A stretch of DNA of 64,000 nt from CAZADS01 sp964483985 (GTDB lineage: Bacteria; Pseudomonadota; Alphaproteobacteria; Thalassobaculales; Thalassobaculaceae). The notes under the pieces were generated by a model. The model worked only from the letters and a program-made list of their open reading frames with translations, was not told the DNA's origin and made no database searches. This document shows positions 9,220 to 18,093 of this stretch, piece after piece. The translations under genes and the position numbers were made by a program. The stretch's first letter is position 1. Each line of letters starts with the position of its first letter. The DNA is taken from NCBI GenBank assembly GCA_964483985.1, contig CAZADS010000061.1:62001-126000 (forward strand). The letters run 5' to 3'.

Positions 9220-9807
9220 CTACGCTCGCCCAGCTTCCGTAGCAAGCGACGCCGCGTCGATTCCAATTTTAGCCAATGCTGAATCCCACTTTTCATCAAC
9301 ATCGATTTTGAACACCAACTGTTGGTCCGCTTCTACATTAAGCCAAGTATTTTCTTGAATTTCCTCATCTAACTGACCTGGACCCCATCCGGCATAACCC
9401 AACGCCACGATACTATTAAGCGGTCCTCCGCCATTTGCTATTTTTCTAACTATATCTATTGAAGCGGTCATCGCCACCATATCATCAATTGGAAGAGAAC
9501 CTTTTTGCGTGTAATCCGTGCTATGAAGCACAAAACCCCGTTGCGTTTCAACGGGCCCACCAAAATGTATTCTAGTCGAATATCTAAACGCTTTTGGATC
9601 AGATTCTATGTTCAATTGAATAAGTAAATCTGAAAAAGATATTGAGTTAATCAGTTGATTGATGATCAAACCTATTGCGCCTTCTTCACTATGGGCACAC
9701 ATATATATCACTGCCCGAGTAAAACGAGGATCGCGCATGCTTGGCATAGCCAAAAGCAGTTGGCCCGTCAAAAATGATCCTGTTTGAAAATTTGCCCCTT
9801 TGTTCAT
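9220..9807 (-). CDS. YqgE/AlgH family protein
   Basis: A 195-residue member of the YqgE/AlgH (DUF179) family. Diagnostic stretches are the opening GQLLLAMPSMRDPRF, then GAIGLIINQ, HFGGPV, and near the end LGYAGWGPGQLDEEI. The fold is a compact beta-alpha domain without an established enzymatic activity. AlgH was first described as a transcription-related factor in Pseudomonas, but its true role is unsettled. It is convergent with ogt and divergent from the DsbD gene (160 bases). In many proteobacteria yqgE neighbours redox or RNase genes, and here the redox pair follows. Confidence 0.93.
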   Translation of the reverse strand: MNKGANFQTGSFLTGQLLLAMPSMRDPRFTRAVIYMCAHSEEGAIGLIINQLINSISFSDLLIQLNIESDPKAFRYSTRIHFGGPVETQRGFVLHSTDYTQKGSLPIDDMVAMTASIDIVRKIANGGGPLNSIVALGYAGWGPGQLDEEIQENTWLNVEADQQLVFKIDVDEKWDSALAKIGIDAASLATEAGRA

Positions 9808-9967
9808 TATTTAGATGCGTTCTCCCAGGAAAATTTACATGATATATTAGCTTATAAACTTACTAAATGTCACAAACTTAAATTAAACTAAGATTTTAGT
9901 CTCTCGAAGCTTTAACCTATTAATTTTTCCCATACGAAAGACTCGATTTTCCTTTTGGGCCCTTAAT

Positions 9968-12097
9968 ATGATTTTAAAAGAATCGGTTTGGCTGCTTTTA
10001 ATACTTTCAGTTTTTGGCTCCATCGAATCATCTCTATCCGAAGAATCTTCTCCATGGGCGCATACTGACCCCGCAGATATCAGATTAATTAGCGCTGCAA
10101 CCGCTACCGGCACCAGCAAACAAATACCGTTAGGCTTACAATTTCGAATAGCTAAAGGATGGAAAATCTATTGGCGCACCCCGGGTGACTCCGGTTATCC
10201 CCCTAGCCTAAAGATAAGGCGTTCACAAAATTTAAGTGAACTAACTTGGCAATGGCCCCTCCCACTTCGATTTACGTTTTTTGGTTCTGAGAATTATGGA
10301 TATAAAGATGATATCGTCTTCCCACTTGCAGCTACACTGAAAGACAATCAAAGAATTTTAAATATTGATGCCACCGTTGAAGCTCTAGCTTGTAAGGAAA
10401 TTTGCGTCCCGCTAGAGGTCCCATTATCTCTTAATTTACCATCCGGCCCTGCTAAACCTACCCGTTATACTCAATTAATTGATCGATACCGCGCAAGGGT
10501 ACCCAACTCGTTTTCAAATATCGATTTTAAAATAAAAAAGATACGACTCATTGACACAAAAGGTTCCTTGGCGCTCTCCCTCGCCGTTACTTCCAGTATA
10601 CCTATGACCACCCCAGATGCTTACATTGAGTCAAGTCGTGGTTTTATATTTAGTAAACCTAAAATCGATATAAGTTCTGATAGGCAAGCAGCTTCTTTCG
10701 AATATGCAATATTCGGCGCAGAAAATTATAGTTTTAAAACTATTCCAATTACTATCACTATCGTTGATGGTGATCGCTTCGTTGAAAAGAGAACAATTGC
10801 CCGGTTTGGCAAAATCGAATCGGCAAACCCCGCACGACTCTGGATGACCATGATTGCGCTTGCAATGCTTGGTGGTTTGATTTTGAACTTTATGCCGTGC
10901 GTTCTTCCTGTCTTAGCTCTTAAATTAATTTCGGCCATTCATCATAAAGATCAATCTCATAAGGACATCGCTTTTGGATTTCTCGCTTCAGCGGCAGGCA
11001 TCCTTTCGGCGTTCGTCGTCTTAGCATCATTATTGATAGTTTTAAAATTAAGTGGCCAAGCCCTTGGCTGGGGAATCCAGTTTCAAAACCCTATTTTTCT
11101 TACAGCTATGCTTTTTCTGGTTACTGTTTTTTCCGCAAATTTATTCGGCTGGTTGGATGTACCCCTTCCCCATGCTTTCTCAAACGTCTATAGGCCAAAA
11201 CTAGATTTTGAACAAAACTCACCGAATCGACGAAGATTACTGGAATCTTTTGTTTCTGGTGCTTTAGTAACTCTGTTGGCCACCCCATGCTCTGCTCCAT
11301 TCGTTGGGACCGCCGTAGGCTTTGCGTTACCACGGGGTCCCTTTGAAATCTTATCAATTTTTCTCTTTATGGGTCTTGGGCTGGCCTCTCCATTCCTTTT
11401 AGTAGCCCTTAATCCTAGATTAGTCAGTTTTTTACCCAAATCCGGCCCTTGGATCAAAAAATTAAGGGTAATTTTAGGATTGTTGCTCTTAGCCACAGCG
11501 TTATGGTTACTAAGCATTATTCAGCCGCAATTGGAGTTTCTGTGGTTTTGTTTAATTTCCGTGGGCGTTATCCTGACATTTAGCCTCTTAGGTCTAGCTC
11601 ATTTGGTCGAGATTAGGGGGATAAAAAAGCTTGCTGCTATTCTAACTGCGATTGTCTTGGTTTTGACGGCCGTAGCAAAACCAAATCCTAAATCTAACTT
11701 TGAAGGTGAAACAAAAATTACAGTAAAGGGAGCAGAATCTTTTTGGATTGATTTCAAGCCACGCAAATTGTCAGCGCTGATAGCCGATGGTAAAACCGTC
11801 TTGGTTGATATTACGGCAGATTGGTGTCTGACCTGTAAATTAAATAAAAATTTAGTACTAAACCAAGGCAAAGTTAACGAATTAATTCGAAATGGAACGG
11901 TTGTGGCCATGCGGGGAGACTGGACCACCCCAGATGACGCGATTGCCACTTATTTAGGCTCGTTCCAACGATATGGTATACCATTCAACATAATATACGG
12001 GCCTCAATCGTCCGAAGGAATAATTCTTCCTGAATTGCTAACGGATACCTCTGTATTAGAAGCTCTAAAAGCAGTGGATTCAAAACTCAAGCTTTGA
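9968..12097 (+). CDS. Protein-disulfide reductase DsbD family (ScsB-like)
   Basis: A 709-residue thiol-electron transporter. Residues 1-24 are a signal peptide. A periplasmic N-domain with a Cys pair at about 141 and 145 (ACKEICVP) runs to about 290, then a block of about eight membrane spans (about 295-590) carries the transport cysteines in NFMPCVLPV and ATPCSAPF. A C-terminal periplasmic thioredoxin domain has the WCLTC motif (Cys620, Cys623). The large N-domain is typical of ScsB rather than E. coli DsbD. The protein carries reducing power from cytoplasmic thioredoxin to periplasmic proteins. The peroxiredoxin downstream fits a redox theme, although ScsB partners such as ScsC are not visible. 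Confidence 0.93.
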   Translation: MILKESVWLLLILSVFGSIESSLSEESSPWAHTDPADIRLISAATATGTSKQIPLGLQFRIAKGWKIYWRTPGDSGYPPSLKIRRSQNLSELTWQWPLPLRFTFFGSENYGYKDDIVFPLAATLKDNQRILNIDATVEALACKEICVPLEVPLSLNLPSGPAKPTRYTQLIDRYRARVPNSFSNIDFKIKKIRLIDTKGSLALSLAVTSSIPMTTPDAYIESSRGFIFSKPKIDISSDRQAASFEYAIFGAENYSFKTIPITITIVDGDRFVEKRTIARFGKIESANPARLWMTMIALAMLGGLILNFMPCVLPVLALKLISAIHHKDQSHKDIAFGFLASAAGILSAFVVLASLLIVLKLSGQALGWGIQFQNPIFLTAMLFLVTVFSANLFGWLDVPLPHAFSNVYRPKLDFEQNSPNRRRLLESFVSGALVTLLATPCSAPFVGTAVGFALPRGPFEILSIFLFMGLGLASPFLLVALNPRLVSFLPKSGPWIKKLRVILGLLLLATALWLLSIIQPQLEFLWFCLISVGVILTFSLLGLAHLVEIRGIKKLAAILTAIVLVLTAVAKPNPKSNFEGETKITVKGAESFWIDFKPRKLSALIADGKTVLVDITADWCLTCKLNKNLVLNQGKVNELIRNGTVVAMRGDWTTPDDAIATYLGSFQRYGIPFNIIYGPQSSEGIILPELLTDTSVLEALKAVDSKLKL

Positions 12098-12146
12098 AAT
12101 ATTAACTTGTTTATGATTCAATGAGATCCGTAGAGAAAAGATTCTG

Positions 12147-12204
12147 GATTACTTATGTAATCAACCTATTTTAATATGTGAAATGTACATTGGTTAGATT
12201 TCAC
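12147..12204. promoter_or_regulatory. Two inverted repeats upstream of the peroxiredoxin gene
   Basis: Between the DsbD and peroxiredoxin genes lie GATTAC-TTAT-GTAATC (12147-12162) and GTGAAAT-N13-ATTTCAC (12178-12204). Both arms of each repeat are perfect. They end 47 bases before the peroxiredoxin ATG, where a promoter or operator is expected. No known binding consensus is matched with confidence; the link to oxidative-stress control is inference. Confidence 0.35.
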
Positions 12205-12251
12205 GTCACCAGTTAATTTTAGTTTTTCCTATTCAGCGAAAGGTATTCCAA

Positions 12252-12734
12252 ATGAGCGTAAAATCTGGAGATAAAGTTCCAACGGTCGTGCTAAAATATA
12301 AGTCAACGGATGGTATTATCGATATTTCTACTGATGATCTCTTCGCAGGCAAAAAAGTTGTGGTTTTTGCTGTCCCAGGGGCCTTCACACCGACTTGCTC
12401 GGCTAAACATTTACCTGGGTTTGTTGGCAAAGCAGAAGAAATCAAAGCTAAAGGAATAGATACTATCGCATGCGTGTCAGTTAATGATGCCTTCGTAATG
12501 GACGCCTGGGGCGTCGATCAAAACGCAGGTGAAAAAGTTATGATGCTAGGCGATGGAAGTGCTGATCTTGCCAAAGCATTGGGGCAAGACCAAGATTTAA
12601 CCGCGCGTGGAATGGGTATTCGTTCTAAACGCTACGCTATGATAGTTGAAGATGGAGTAGTCAGCGAGATGTTCGCCGAAGAACCAGGCGCCTTCGAGGT
12701 GTCTAGCGCTGAACATGTTCTTGGAAAACTTTAA
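12252..12734 (+). CDS. Peroxiredoxin, Prx5/AhpE-like redoxin
   Basis: A 160-residue thiol peroxidase of the Prx5 group. The peroxidatic cysteine is Cys49 in VPGAFTPTCSAKHLPGF. It reduces hydrogen peroxide and organic hydroperoxides in the cytoplasm with glutathione, glutaredoxin or thioredoxin as donor. Other family markers are VSVNDAFVMDAWG and the Arg in GMGIRSKRYAMIVEDGVV. A second cysteine sits near residue 74. It is the last gene before a strong terminator and is preceded by two inverted repeats, suggesting its own regulated promoter. Confidence 0.95.
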   Translation: MSVKSGDKVPTVVLKYKSTDGIIDISTDDLFAGKKVVVFAVPGAFTPTCSAKHLPGFVGKAEEIKAKGIDTIACVSVNDAFVMDAWGVDQNAGEKVMMLGDGSADLAKALGQDQDLTARGMGIRSKRYAMIVEDGVVSEMFAEEPGAFEVSSAEHVLGKL

Positions 12735-12753
12735 TAGCGTCGCTAGAACGAAT

Positions 12754-12784
12754 AAAAGCGGGTCCGATTATTAGCCCGCTTTTT
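12754..12784. terminator. Bidirectional rho-independent terminator
   Basis: A 9-bp perfect stem (aaaagcggg at 12754-12762 with cccgctttt at 12775-12783) has a 12-base loop and runs of A and T on either side. It can stop the plus-strand peroxiredoxin transcript and the minus-strand recX transcript. The recX stop codon (12783-12785) lies inside the stem edge. Confidence 0.85.
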
Positions 12785-13388
12785 AAACGTCTATAATTTG
12801 TGACTCTAATTGGTCTGCATTAGCGGAATCGATTACGGTGCTTGAAACTGCAAAATTAAACCCGCCACGAGCTAACATCCCAAGGTCTCTCTGTTTATTT
12901 TTATTTCTAACGGATTGATTACGAAAAGGCCCGATTCGCTTTCTTTTTGCATAACGAATTGCTGCAACCAAGTCTGGAAGTTCGTAATCCGCATAAACCG
13001 TATTCAAAGCCTTTGTTATTAAGGAATGATCTATTCCTTTTTCGGTTAACAACGCTATAATCCTTCGAGTGGACGCGCCTCGCTCAAATAATGCACGGGC
13101 TCTAATCTCTGCGAATGAGCGGTCATCCAAGAATTTCCGTTCAGTTAACGACTCTATTAGCGATTCAATCCATTTATATGCTAATTGTCTTTCTATCTCG
13201 TTTATATTAATTGTTTTTCTAACTCGGGATTTTAAAAACTGCCTCAGCGATTGAGTCGATGCACTGTACCTTTCCAAATAGCGAAAAGCAGCACTTCTCA
13301 ATGAGTCCTCCGTTATTTGGTGATTTGAATCCAAATTGATTGATCTTCCATTCGTTGCAGAAACTCTTTTATACCCACTCAATCGCAA
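12783..13388 (-). CDS. recX: RecX family regulatory protein
   Basis: A 201-residue RecX, which modulates RecA by binding inside the recombinase filament. The three-helix repeats are clear: AAFRYLERYSASTQSLRQFL, then DDRSFAEIRARALFERGASTRRI, and a C-terminal RRIGPFR-type segment ending RDLGMLARGGFNFAVS, which is characteristic of alphaproteobacterial RecX. recA is not in the window, so it is not co-transcribed here. Its stop overlaps the shared terminator. The gene diverges from dcd across 231 bases. The N-terminal 20 residues before the repeats are not conserved, so a slightly later start is possible. Confidence 0.85.
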   Translation of the reverse strand: MRLSGYKRVSATNGRSINLDSNHQITEDSLRSAAFRYLERYSASTQSLRQFLKSRVRKTININEIERQLAYKWIESLIESLTERKFLDDRSFAEIRARALFERGASTRRIIALLTEKGIDHSLITKALNTVYADYELPDLVAAIRYAKRKRIGPFRNQSVRNKNKQRDLGMLARGGFNFAVSSTVIDSANADQLESQIIDV

Positions 13389-13580
13389 GGATCGTTGGAA
13401 TACTCAATGATGAATTATTTAACTCAATCCCAGTTTTCAACTACAGTCACTATCAAACGTTTCATGTTTTGGTTAAAACGATATTTTATTCCTTGAGGGT
13501 TTTAGATTCTGGGGATAATGATCAAAAATCTTTGTCCTAACCGTTGATTTAAATTAGATACCAGCATATTTAAAGCTTGA

Positions 13581-13594
13581 TATTTTGCAAAATA
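13581..13594. promoter_or_regulatory. 14-bp perfect palindrome upstream of dcd
   Basis: The sequence TATTTTGCAAAATA at 13581-13594 is its own reverse complement and ends 25 bases before the dcd ATG. It could be an operator or simply an AT-rich chance palindrome. The rest of the 231-base recX/dcd spacer shows nothing else I can name. Confidence 0.3.
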
Positions 13595-13619
13595 CAATGC
13601 TTTGATTTGAACTTTTAAT

Positions 13620-14777
13620 ATGTCCAGCTTAACGCTTTTTCCCGAACCTAATCACCCGACACTAAGGTCAACTGGAATCTTAGCCAGCCAGACTATAAGT
13701 GAAATGGTTGATGCTAAACGAATAATCTCAGATGTAGCTATCTCCGAGGAGCAAATCCAGCCTGCTAGCTTAGATCTTCGTTTGGGCGATATCGCCTTTC
13801 GTGTCCGAGCAAGTTTTTTGCCAGGACGCCATCACTCTGTCTCAGAAAAGTTAGAGCGATTCGAAATGCATAGGATAACCCTAACCAACGGGGCCGTTCT
13901 AGAAAAGGGATGTGTGTATATCGTTCCACTTCAAGAACATTTACAATTACAAGCCAATGTTTCTGGTATTGCAAATCCGAAAAGTTCAACTGGGAGACTC
14001 GATGTATTTACCCGGCTTATTACGGATTTTACACCAGAATTTGAGACTGTTACAACGGGTTATAGAGGTCCACTTTATGCAGAAATTTCGCCAAGAACTT
14101 TTAGTATATTAGTACGGAAAGGTTCCAGCTTGAATCAGCTTCGGTTCAGACGGGGAAATCCTCCTCCAGCTGACGCTGCTATGCGTCGTCTCCAACAAAC
14201 CGAAGGACTTGTGAAAACCGAACAAACTGAAGCCGACATAAAAAAAGGGGTGGCTATCAGTGTCGACTTGCTCGGTGACAACAAAACCGGCTTAATAGGT
14301 TACAAGGCCAAACCCCATACATCGATAATCGATATAGACAAGTCTGATCACTGCGCCGTTTTAGACTACTGGGAACCCGTCAAACGTCTTCAAGGTCGGC
14401 CGGCTGAACTTATTTTGAATCCAGATGAATTTTATATATTAATGTCAAAGGAATTTATTTCTGTCCCGCTTGATCATGCCGCTGAAATGCGGGCGTATGA
14501 CACCCGCGTTGGGGAGTTTCGCGTCCATTACGCTGGATTTTTCGACCCTGGATTTGGTCATACCGAAACGGGGGGTAATGGCACCCGAGCCGTACTCGAA
14601 GTAAGATCACACGATGTACCTTTCGTGATCGAAGATGGACAGATGGTTTGTCGATTGGTCTACGAGCAAATGATGGCAATACCGGAAAAGCTATATGGTT
14701 TGGGCAAGCTTAAATCTAACTATCAGGGTCAGGGATTAAAGCTATCTAAACATTTCCAACGCTTTTCTTTTTCCTAA
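13620..14777 (+). CDS. dcd: 2'-Deoxycytidine 5'-triphosphate deaminase, long alphaproteobacterial form
   Basis: A 385-residue protein of the long Dcd family, about twice the length of E. coli Dcd (about 190). It appears to be a tandem of two dUTPase/Dcd-like beta domains. The first carries QPASLDLRLGD and NPKSSTGRLDVFTRL, and the second carries the EMRAYDTRVGEFRVHYAGFFDPGFG stretch with a family-like ERS/EVRSHDVPF segment. It deaminates dCTP to dUTP, feeding dTMP synthesis. The ATG follows a palindrome and an AT-rich spacer. It is monocistronic by appearance, with a separate promoter for argD downstream. Confidence 0.92.
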   Translation: MSSLTLFPEPNHPTLRSTGILASQTISEMVDAKRIISDVAISEEQIQPASLDLRLGDIAFRVRASFLPGRHHSVSEKLERFEMHRITLTNGAVLEKGCVYIVPLQEHLQLQANVSGIANPKSSTGRLDVFTRLITDFTPEFETVTTGYRGPLYAEISPRTFSILVRKGSSLNQLRFRRGNPPPADAAMRRLQQTEGLVKTEQTEADIKKGVAISVDLLGDNKTGLIGYKAKPHTSIIDIDKSDHCAVLDYWEPVKRLQGRPAELILNPDEFYILMSKEFISVPLDHAAEMRAYDTRVGEFRVHYAGFFDPGFGHTETGGNGTRAVLEVRSHDVPFVIEDGQMVCRLVYEQMMAIPEKLYGLGKLKSNYQGQGLKLSKHFQRFSFS

Positions 14778-14848
14778 AAATCCGTTTCTATTAAGTATGA
14801 TTAGTTTTTTTACACTTGCGAAAATCTTATTCAAACTGTTCATCTAGC

Positions 14849-14878
14849 TTGACATAACGAGGGAGCGTCGGCTTTATC
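14849..14878 (+). promoter_or_regulatory. Candidate sigma-70 promoter for argD-argF-hslO
   Basis: A perfect -35 hexamer TTGACA (14849-14854) is followed after 18 bases by TTTATC (14873-14878), an acceptable -10. It lies about 70 bases before the argD start and in the right direction. Spacing and position support it; no transcript data are available. Confidence 0.4.
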
Positions 14879-14944
14879 CCAGATCTTAAGGGAATTACAG
14901 TAGTTTGCAATGGAGTGATATTTTATTTTAAAGGGAGAGTAGTT

Positions 14945-16111
14945 GTGGTTTCATCAGTGATGCCTACTTATGGGCGTATAGATATCTCATTCGAACGCGG
15001 CGACGGCTCTTACCTTTATAGCACTAACGGCCGCCGATATATTGATTTTGCTACTGGCATTGCAACGAATTCACTGGGACACTCTCACCCTCATTTAGTG
15101 AAAAAATTACAAGAACAAGCGGGTAAATTATGGCATGTCTCAAATCTTTATAATATTCCGGAACAACAACGATTTGCCGATCGACTAGTAGAAAACTCAT
15201 TTGCAGACACGGTGTTTTTTTGTAATTCAGGAGCTGAAGCTATAGAAGGTGCGCTTAAGGTTGCGAGAAAATATCATTTTTCCAACGGCGATGAAAACCG
15301 TACAAATATCGTTTGCGTCACTGGTGCTTTCCACGGACGAACGTTAACCACACTTTCCGCCGGTGATAGCGAAAAATATCGGGAGGGCTTTGGACCCCGC
15401 CCAGCAGGATTTCATCATGTAGCTTTTGGAAACCTTAACGAGGCTCGTGCTGCAATGAGTCCAGATACAGCAGCGATCTTGGTTGAGCCTATTCAAGGTG
15501 AGGGAGGTATTAATCCCGCTACCAACGAATATTTAAGATCGCTACGACATATAGCGGATGAATTTGATGCATTACTGATCTTCGATGAAGTACAATGCGG
15601 TATGGCCCGTACAGGACACCTTTTTGCATACCAAATAGCCGATGTTGAGCCTGATATAATGGGGCTCGCTAAAGGCTTAGGAGGTGGTTTTCCAGTAGGC
15701 GCAGTCCTGGCAAAAGAACGAGCAGCATCTGGGATGGTGCCAGGGACCCATGGTTCAACGTTTGGCGGAAATCCGCTAGCGATGTCGGCCGCTAACGCCG
15801 TTCTTGACGTAATGTTGGCACCTGGGTTTCTGAAATCAGTTAACGAAAAGGGGCTTTATCTCTATAAAAGACTGTTAAGTATTGCTGAATCTCATAAACA
15901 AGTAATTGAAGAAATTCGCGGCGTTGGTTTGATGCTTGGTTTAAAATGCGTTGGACCGAATCTGGAATTCATGACGGCTCTCAGAGAATCCGGGCTTTTA
16001 AGCGTAGTTGCGGCTGAAAATGTCGTTAGAATTCTTCCTCCGTTAACGGTAACCAATAATGAGATCGATGAAGCGGCAGAAATACTCGAGTCCGTATGCA
16101 AGAACGTCTGA
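14945..16111 (+). CDS. argD: Acetylornithine/succinyldiaminopimelate aminotransferase
   Basis: A class-III PLP aminotransferase of about 388 residues, which makes N-acetylornithine in arginine synthesis and often also serves the lysine pathway. Key stretches are FCNSGAEAIEGALK, FHGRT, VEPIQGEGG, FDEVQCGMARTG, and the PLP lysine in LAKGLGGGFPVGA. I prefer the GTG at 14945, because AAGGGAGAG at 14931-14939 is well spaced and the resulting N-terminus (VVSSVMPTYGRIDISFERG) looks like its relatives. An in-frame ATG at 14915 is also open but adds unconserved residues. argF follows by 72 bases and then hslO, an order common in alphaproteobacteria. Confidence 0.96.
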   Translation: MVSSVMPTYGRIDISFERGDGSYLYSTNGRRYIDFATGIATNSLGHSHPHLVKKLQEQAGKLWHVSNLYNIPEQQRFADRLVENSFADTVFFCNSGAEAIEGALKVARKYHFSNGDENRTNIVCVTGAFHGRTLTTLSAGDSEKYREGFGPRPAGFHHVAFGNLNEARAAMSPDTAAILVEPIQGEGGINPATNEYLRSLRHIADEFDALLIFDEVQCGMARTGHLFAYQIADVEPDIMGLAKGLGGGFPVGAVLAKERAASGMVPGTHGSTFGGNPLAMSAANAVLDVMLAPGFLKSVNEKGLYLYKRLLSIAESHKQVIEEIRGVGLMLGLKCVGPNLEFMTALRESGLLSVVAAENVVRILPPLTVTNNEIDEAAEILESVCKNV

Positions 16112-16183
16112 TTTTTTTAGAAAAAACCGCGAGTTTCTTGCTGTTTTGCTCAAATGGTAATGTGTGACAATGGAACCCTTTAA

Positions 16184-17089
16184 ATGACGGGATCGGTTCG
16201 ACATTTCTTAGATCTTGATCTAATTAGCAAGGGCGAATTGCGTAGCATGCTGGATAACGCCCGAGCTATGAAAGAAGGTAAATTTGGCAAAAATAAGCCG
16301 TTAGCAGGAAAATTCTTAGCCATGATTTTTGAAAAACCTTCTACCCGAACCAGAGTATCGTTTGAGGTCGCAATGAAACAACTAGGAGGTGAAGTAATAA
16401 TATTAAACAGCAATGAATTACAATTAGGTAGGGGAGAAACGATCGCTGATACCGCCAAAGTATTATCACGGTACGTCGATTGTGTAATGATGCGTACCTT
16501 TGAACGTGCCAGAATCAATGAAATGGCGCAGCACTCTACGGTACCCGTAATTAACGGCTTAACGGACAGCACACATCCCTGCCAATTGATGGCCGACATT
16601 ATGACTTTTGAAGAACACTGTGGATCAATTCGTGGCAAAGTGGTGGCTTGGAGTGGCGATGGAAATAATATGGCCGCATCATGGATTCACGCAGCAGTTA
16701 AATTTGACTTTACGCTTCGTATCGCTTGCCCAAAAACCCATGCTCCCGACCCTAGTCTTTTCGATTGGGCCAAACGAAACGGCGGAACAGTAGAACTTTT
16801 ACACGACCCTGTTTCCGCCGTCGATGCAGCCGATTGCGTCGTAACTGATACCTGGGTGTCAATGGGGACCAATGTATCAAATCGACATAATACGATGCAG
16901 CCGTTTCAGGTTAATGACGAGCTAATGTCCAAAGCGTCGCCTGAGGCTGTGTTTTTACACTGTCTTCCCGCACATCGGGGAGAGGAAGTTACTGATTCAG
17001 TGATAGACGGCCCACGCTCTATCGTGTGGGACGAAGCTGAAAATCGACTGCACACACAAAAAGCTATTTTGTCATGGTGTCTCGAGTGA
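16184..17089 (+). CDS. argF: Ornithine carbamoyltransferase
   Basis: A 301-residue OTCase, which condenses ornithine and carbamoyl phosphate to citrulline. The carbamoyl-phosphate motif STRTR is at residues 53-57, DSTHPCQ and the SWSGDGNN-like region follow, and the ornithine-loop cysteine is in HCLPAHRG. Length and motifs are standard. It sits in argD-argF-hslO, overlapping the start of hslO by 16 bases, which suggests translational coupling. Confidence 0.97.
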   Translation: MTGSVRHFLDLDLISKGELRSMLDNARAMKEGKFGKNKPLAGKFLAMIFEKPSTRTRVSFEVAMKQLGGEVIILNSNELQLGRGETIADTAKVLSRYVDCVMMRTFERARINEMAQHSTVPVINGLTDSTHPCQLMADIMTFEEHCGSIRGKVVAWSGDGNNMAASWIHAAVKFDFTLRIACPKTHAPDPSLFDWAKRNGGTVELLHDPVSAVDAADCVVTDTWVSMGTNVSNRHNTMQPFQVNDELMSKASPEAVFLHCLPAHRGEEVTDSVIDGPRSIVWDEAENRLHTQKAILSWCLE

Positions 17090-18054
17090 AAAACATTTCC
17101 ATCCCAAATGGAGACCGAAATTTAGCCGAGGAACGGAAAAACATCGTTTTGCCTTTTCAAATTGAACCTTATGCGTTACGAGGTCGCCTTGTACGTTTAA
17201 GCTCTGCGGCAGATTTAATTATTAGCCAACACCAATATCCGAATCCAATAAATCAATTATTGGCAGAAATGCTAGTATTAGCACCTTGTTTAGCTAGCGC
17301 ATTGAAATATGAAGGTGTGTTCACTCTGCAAATTAGTGGCAAAGGACCAGTTAAAACGCTAATGGCCGATGTGACGAGCGACGGCGCATTACGTGGGTAT
17401 GCAAGTTACGATTCGCGCGAATTCAAAAAAATAAAGCCTATCCGAAATTCAAAACCCTCACTCCATCAACTTACCGGTGGAGGATATATTGCATTTACTG
17501 TAGACCAAAGAAAGGAAGGCGACCGTTATCAGGGCATTGTAGAACTTTCCGGAAGAACTTTAGCGGATTGTACACACGCTTACTTTCGTAATTCAGAGCA
17601 AATCGAGACTGTCATATCCATCGCAGCAAGCCACTCGAAAGAGAATATTTGGGAGGCCTCTGCCATAATGATACAAAGAATAGCTTATGGCGGTGGTGAG
17701 CAAAGATTTACTGGGGTTGATGAAGCTGACTATGAAGAAGGTTGGCGTAACGCCGCCATCATGATGGGGAGCTGCAAACATTCAGAACTTCTTGATCGAT
17801 CTTTAGCGCCAGAGCAATTGCTATACCGCTTATTTCATGAAACGGGAGTAAGAGTATATTCAAACCAGACGATTTTCGCGCATTGCCGATGTTCATCAGA
17901 AAAAGTGCAATATATTTTGCGTTCGCTAACCGAACCTCAATTAGAGGAGATGAAAATAAATGGCATGATCGAAGTGATTTGTGAATTTTGCAAAAAGCGT
18001 CGCCATTATGATGATAAAACAATTAAAGCACTGCGGGAGAAAACGAAAAATTAA
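17074..18054 (+). CDS. hslO: Hsp33 redox-regulated holdase chaperone
   Basis: A 326-residue Hsp33. The C-terminal redox switch is intact: Cys-Arg-Cys (about 271 and 273) in AHCRCSSEKV and Cys-Glu-Phe-Cys (about 303-306). These four cysteines bind zinc when reduced and form disulfides under oxidative stress, turning the protein into a holdase for unfolded proteins. The start overlaps the end of argF; GTG codons at 17077 and 17086 are alternatives. The arginine-hslO pairing is conserved in this class but has no obvious mechanistic reason. Confidence 0.95.
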   Translation: MVSRVKNISIPNGDRNLAEERKNIVLPFQIEPYALRGRLVRLSSAADLIISQHQYPNPINQLLAEMLVLAPCLASALKYEGVFTLQISGKGPVKTLMADVTSDGALRGYASYDSREFKKIKPIRNSKPSLHQLTGGGYIAFTVDQRKEGDRYQGIVELSGRTLADCTHAYFRNSEQIETVISIAASHSKENIWEASAIMIQRIAYGGGEQRFTGVDEADYEEGWRNAAIMMGSCKHSELLDRSLAPEQLLYRLFHETGVRVYSNQTIFAHCRCSSEKVQYILRSLTEPQLEEMKINGMIEVICEFCKKRRHYDDKTIKALREKTKN

Positions 18055-18093
18055 TCTAAAGGGCAATACTCCTGTAGGTCACTATGGAAAAAG

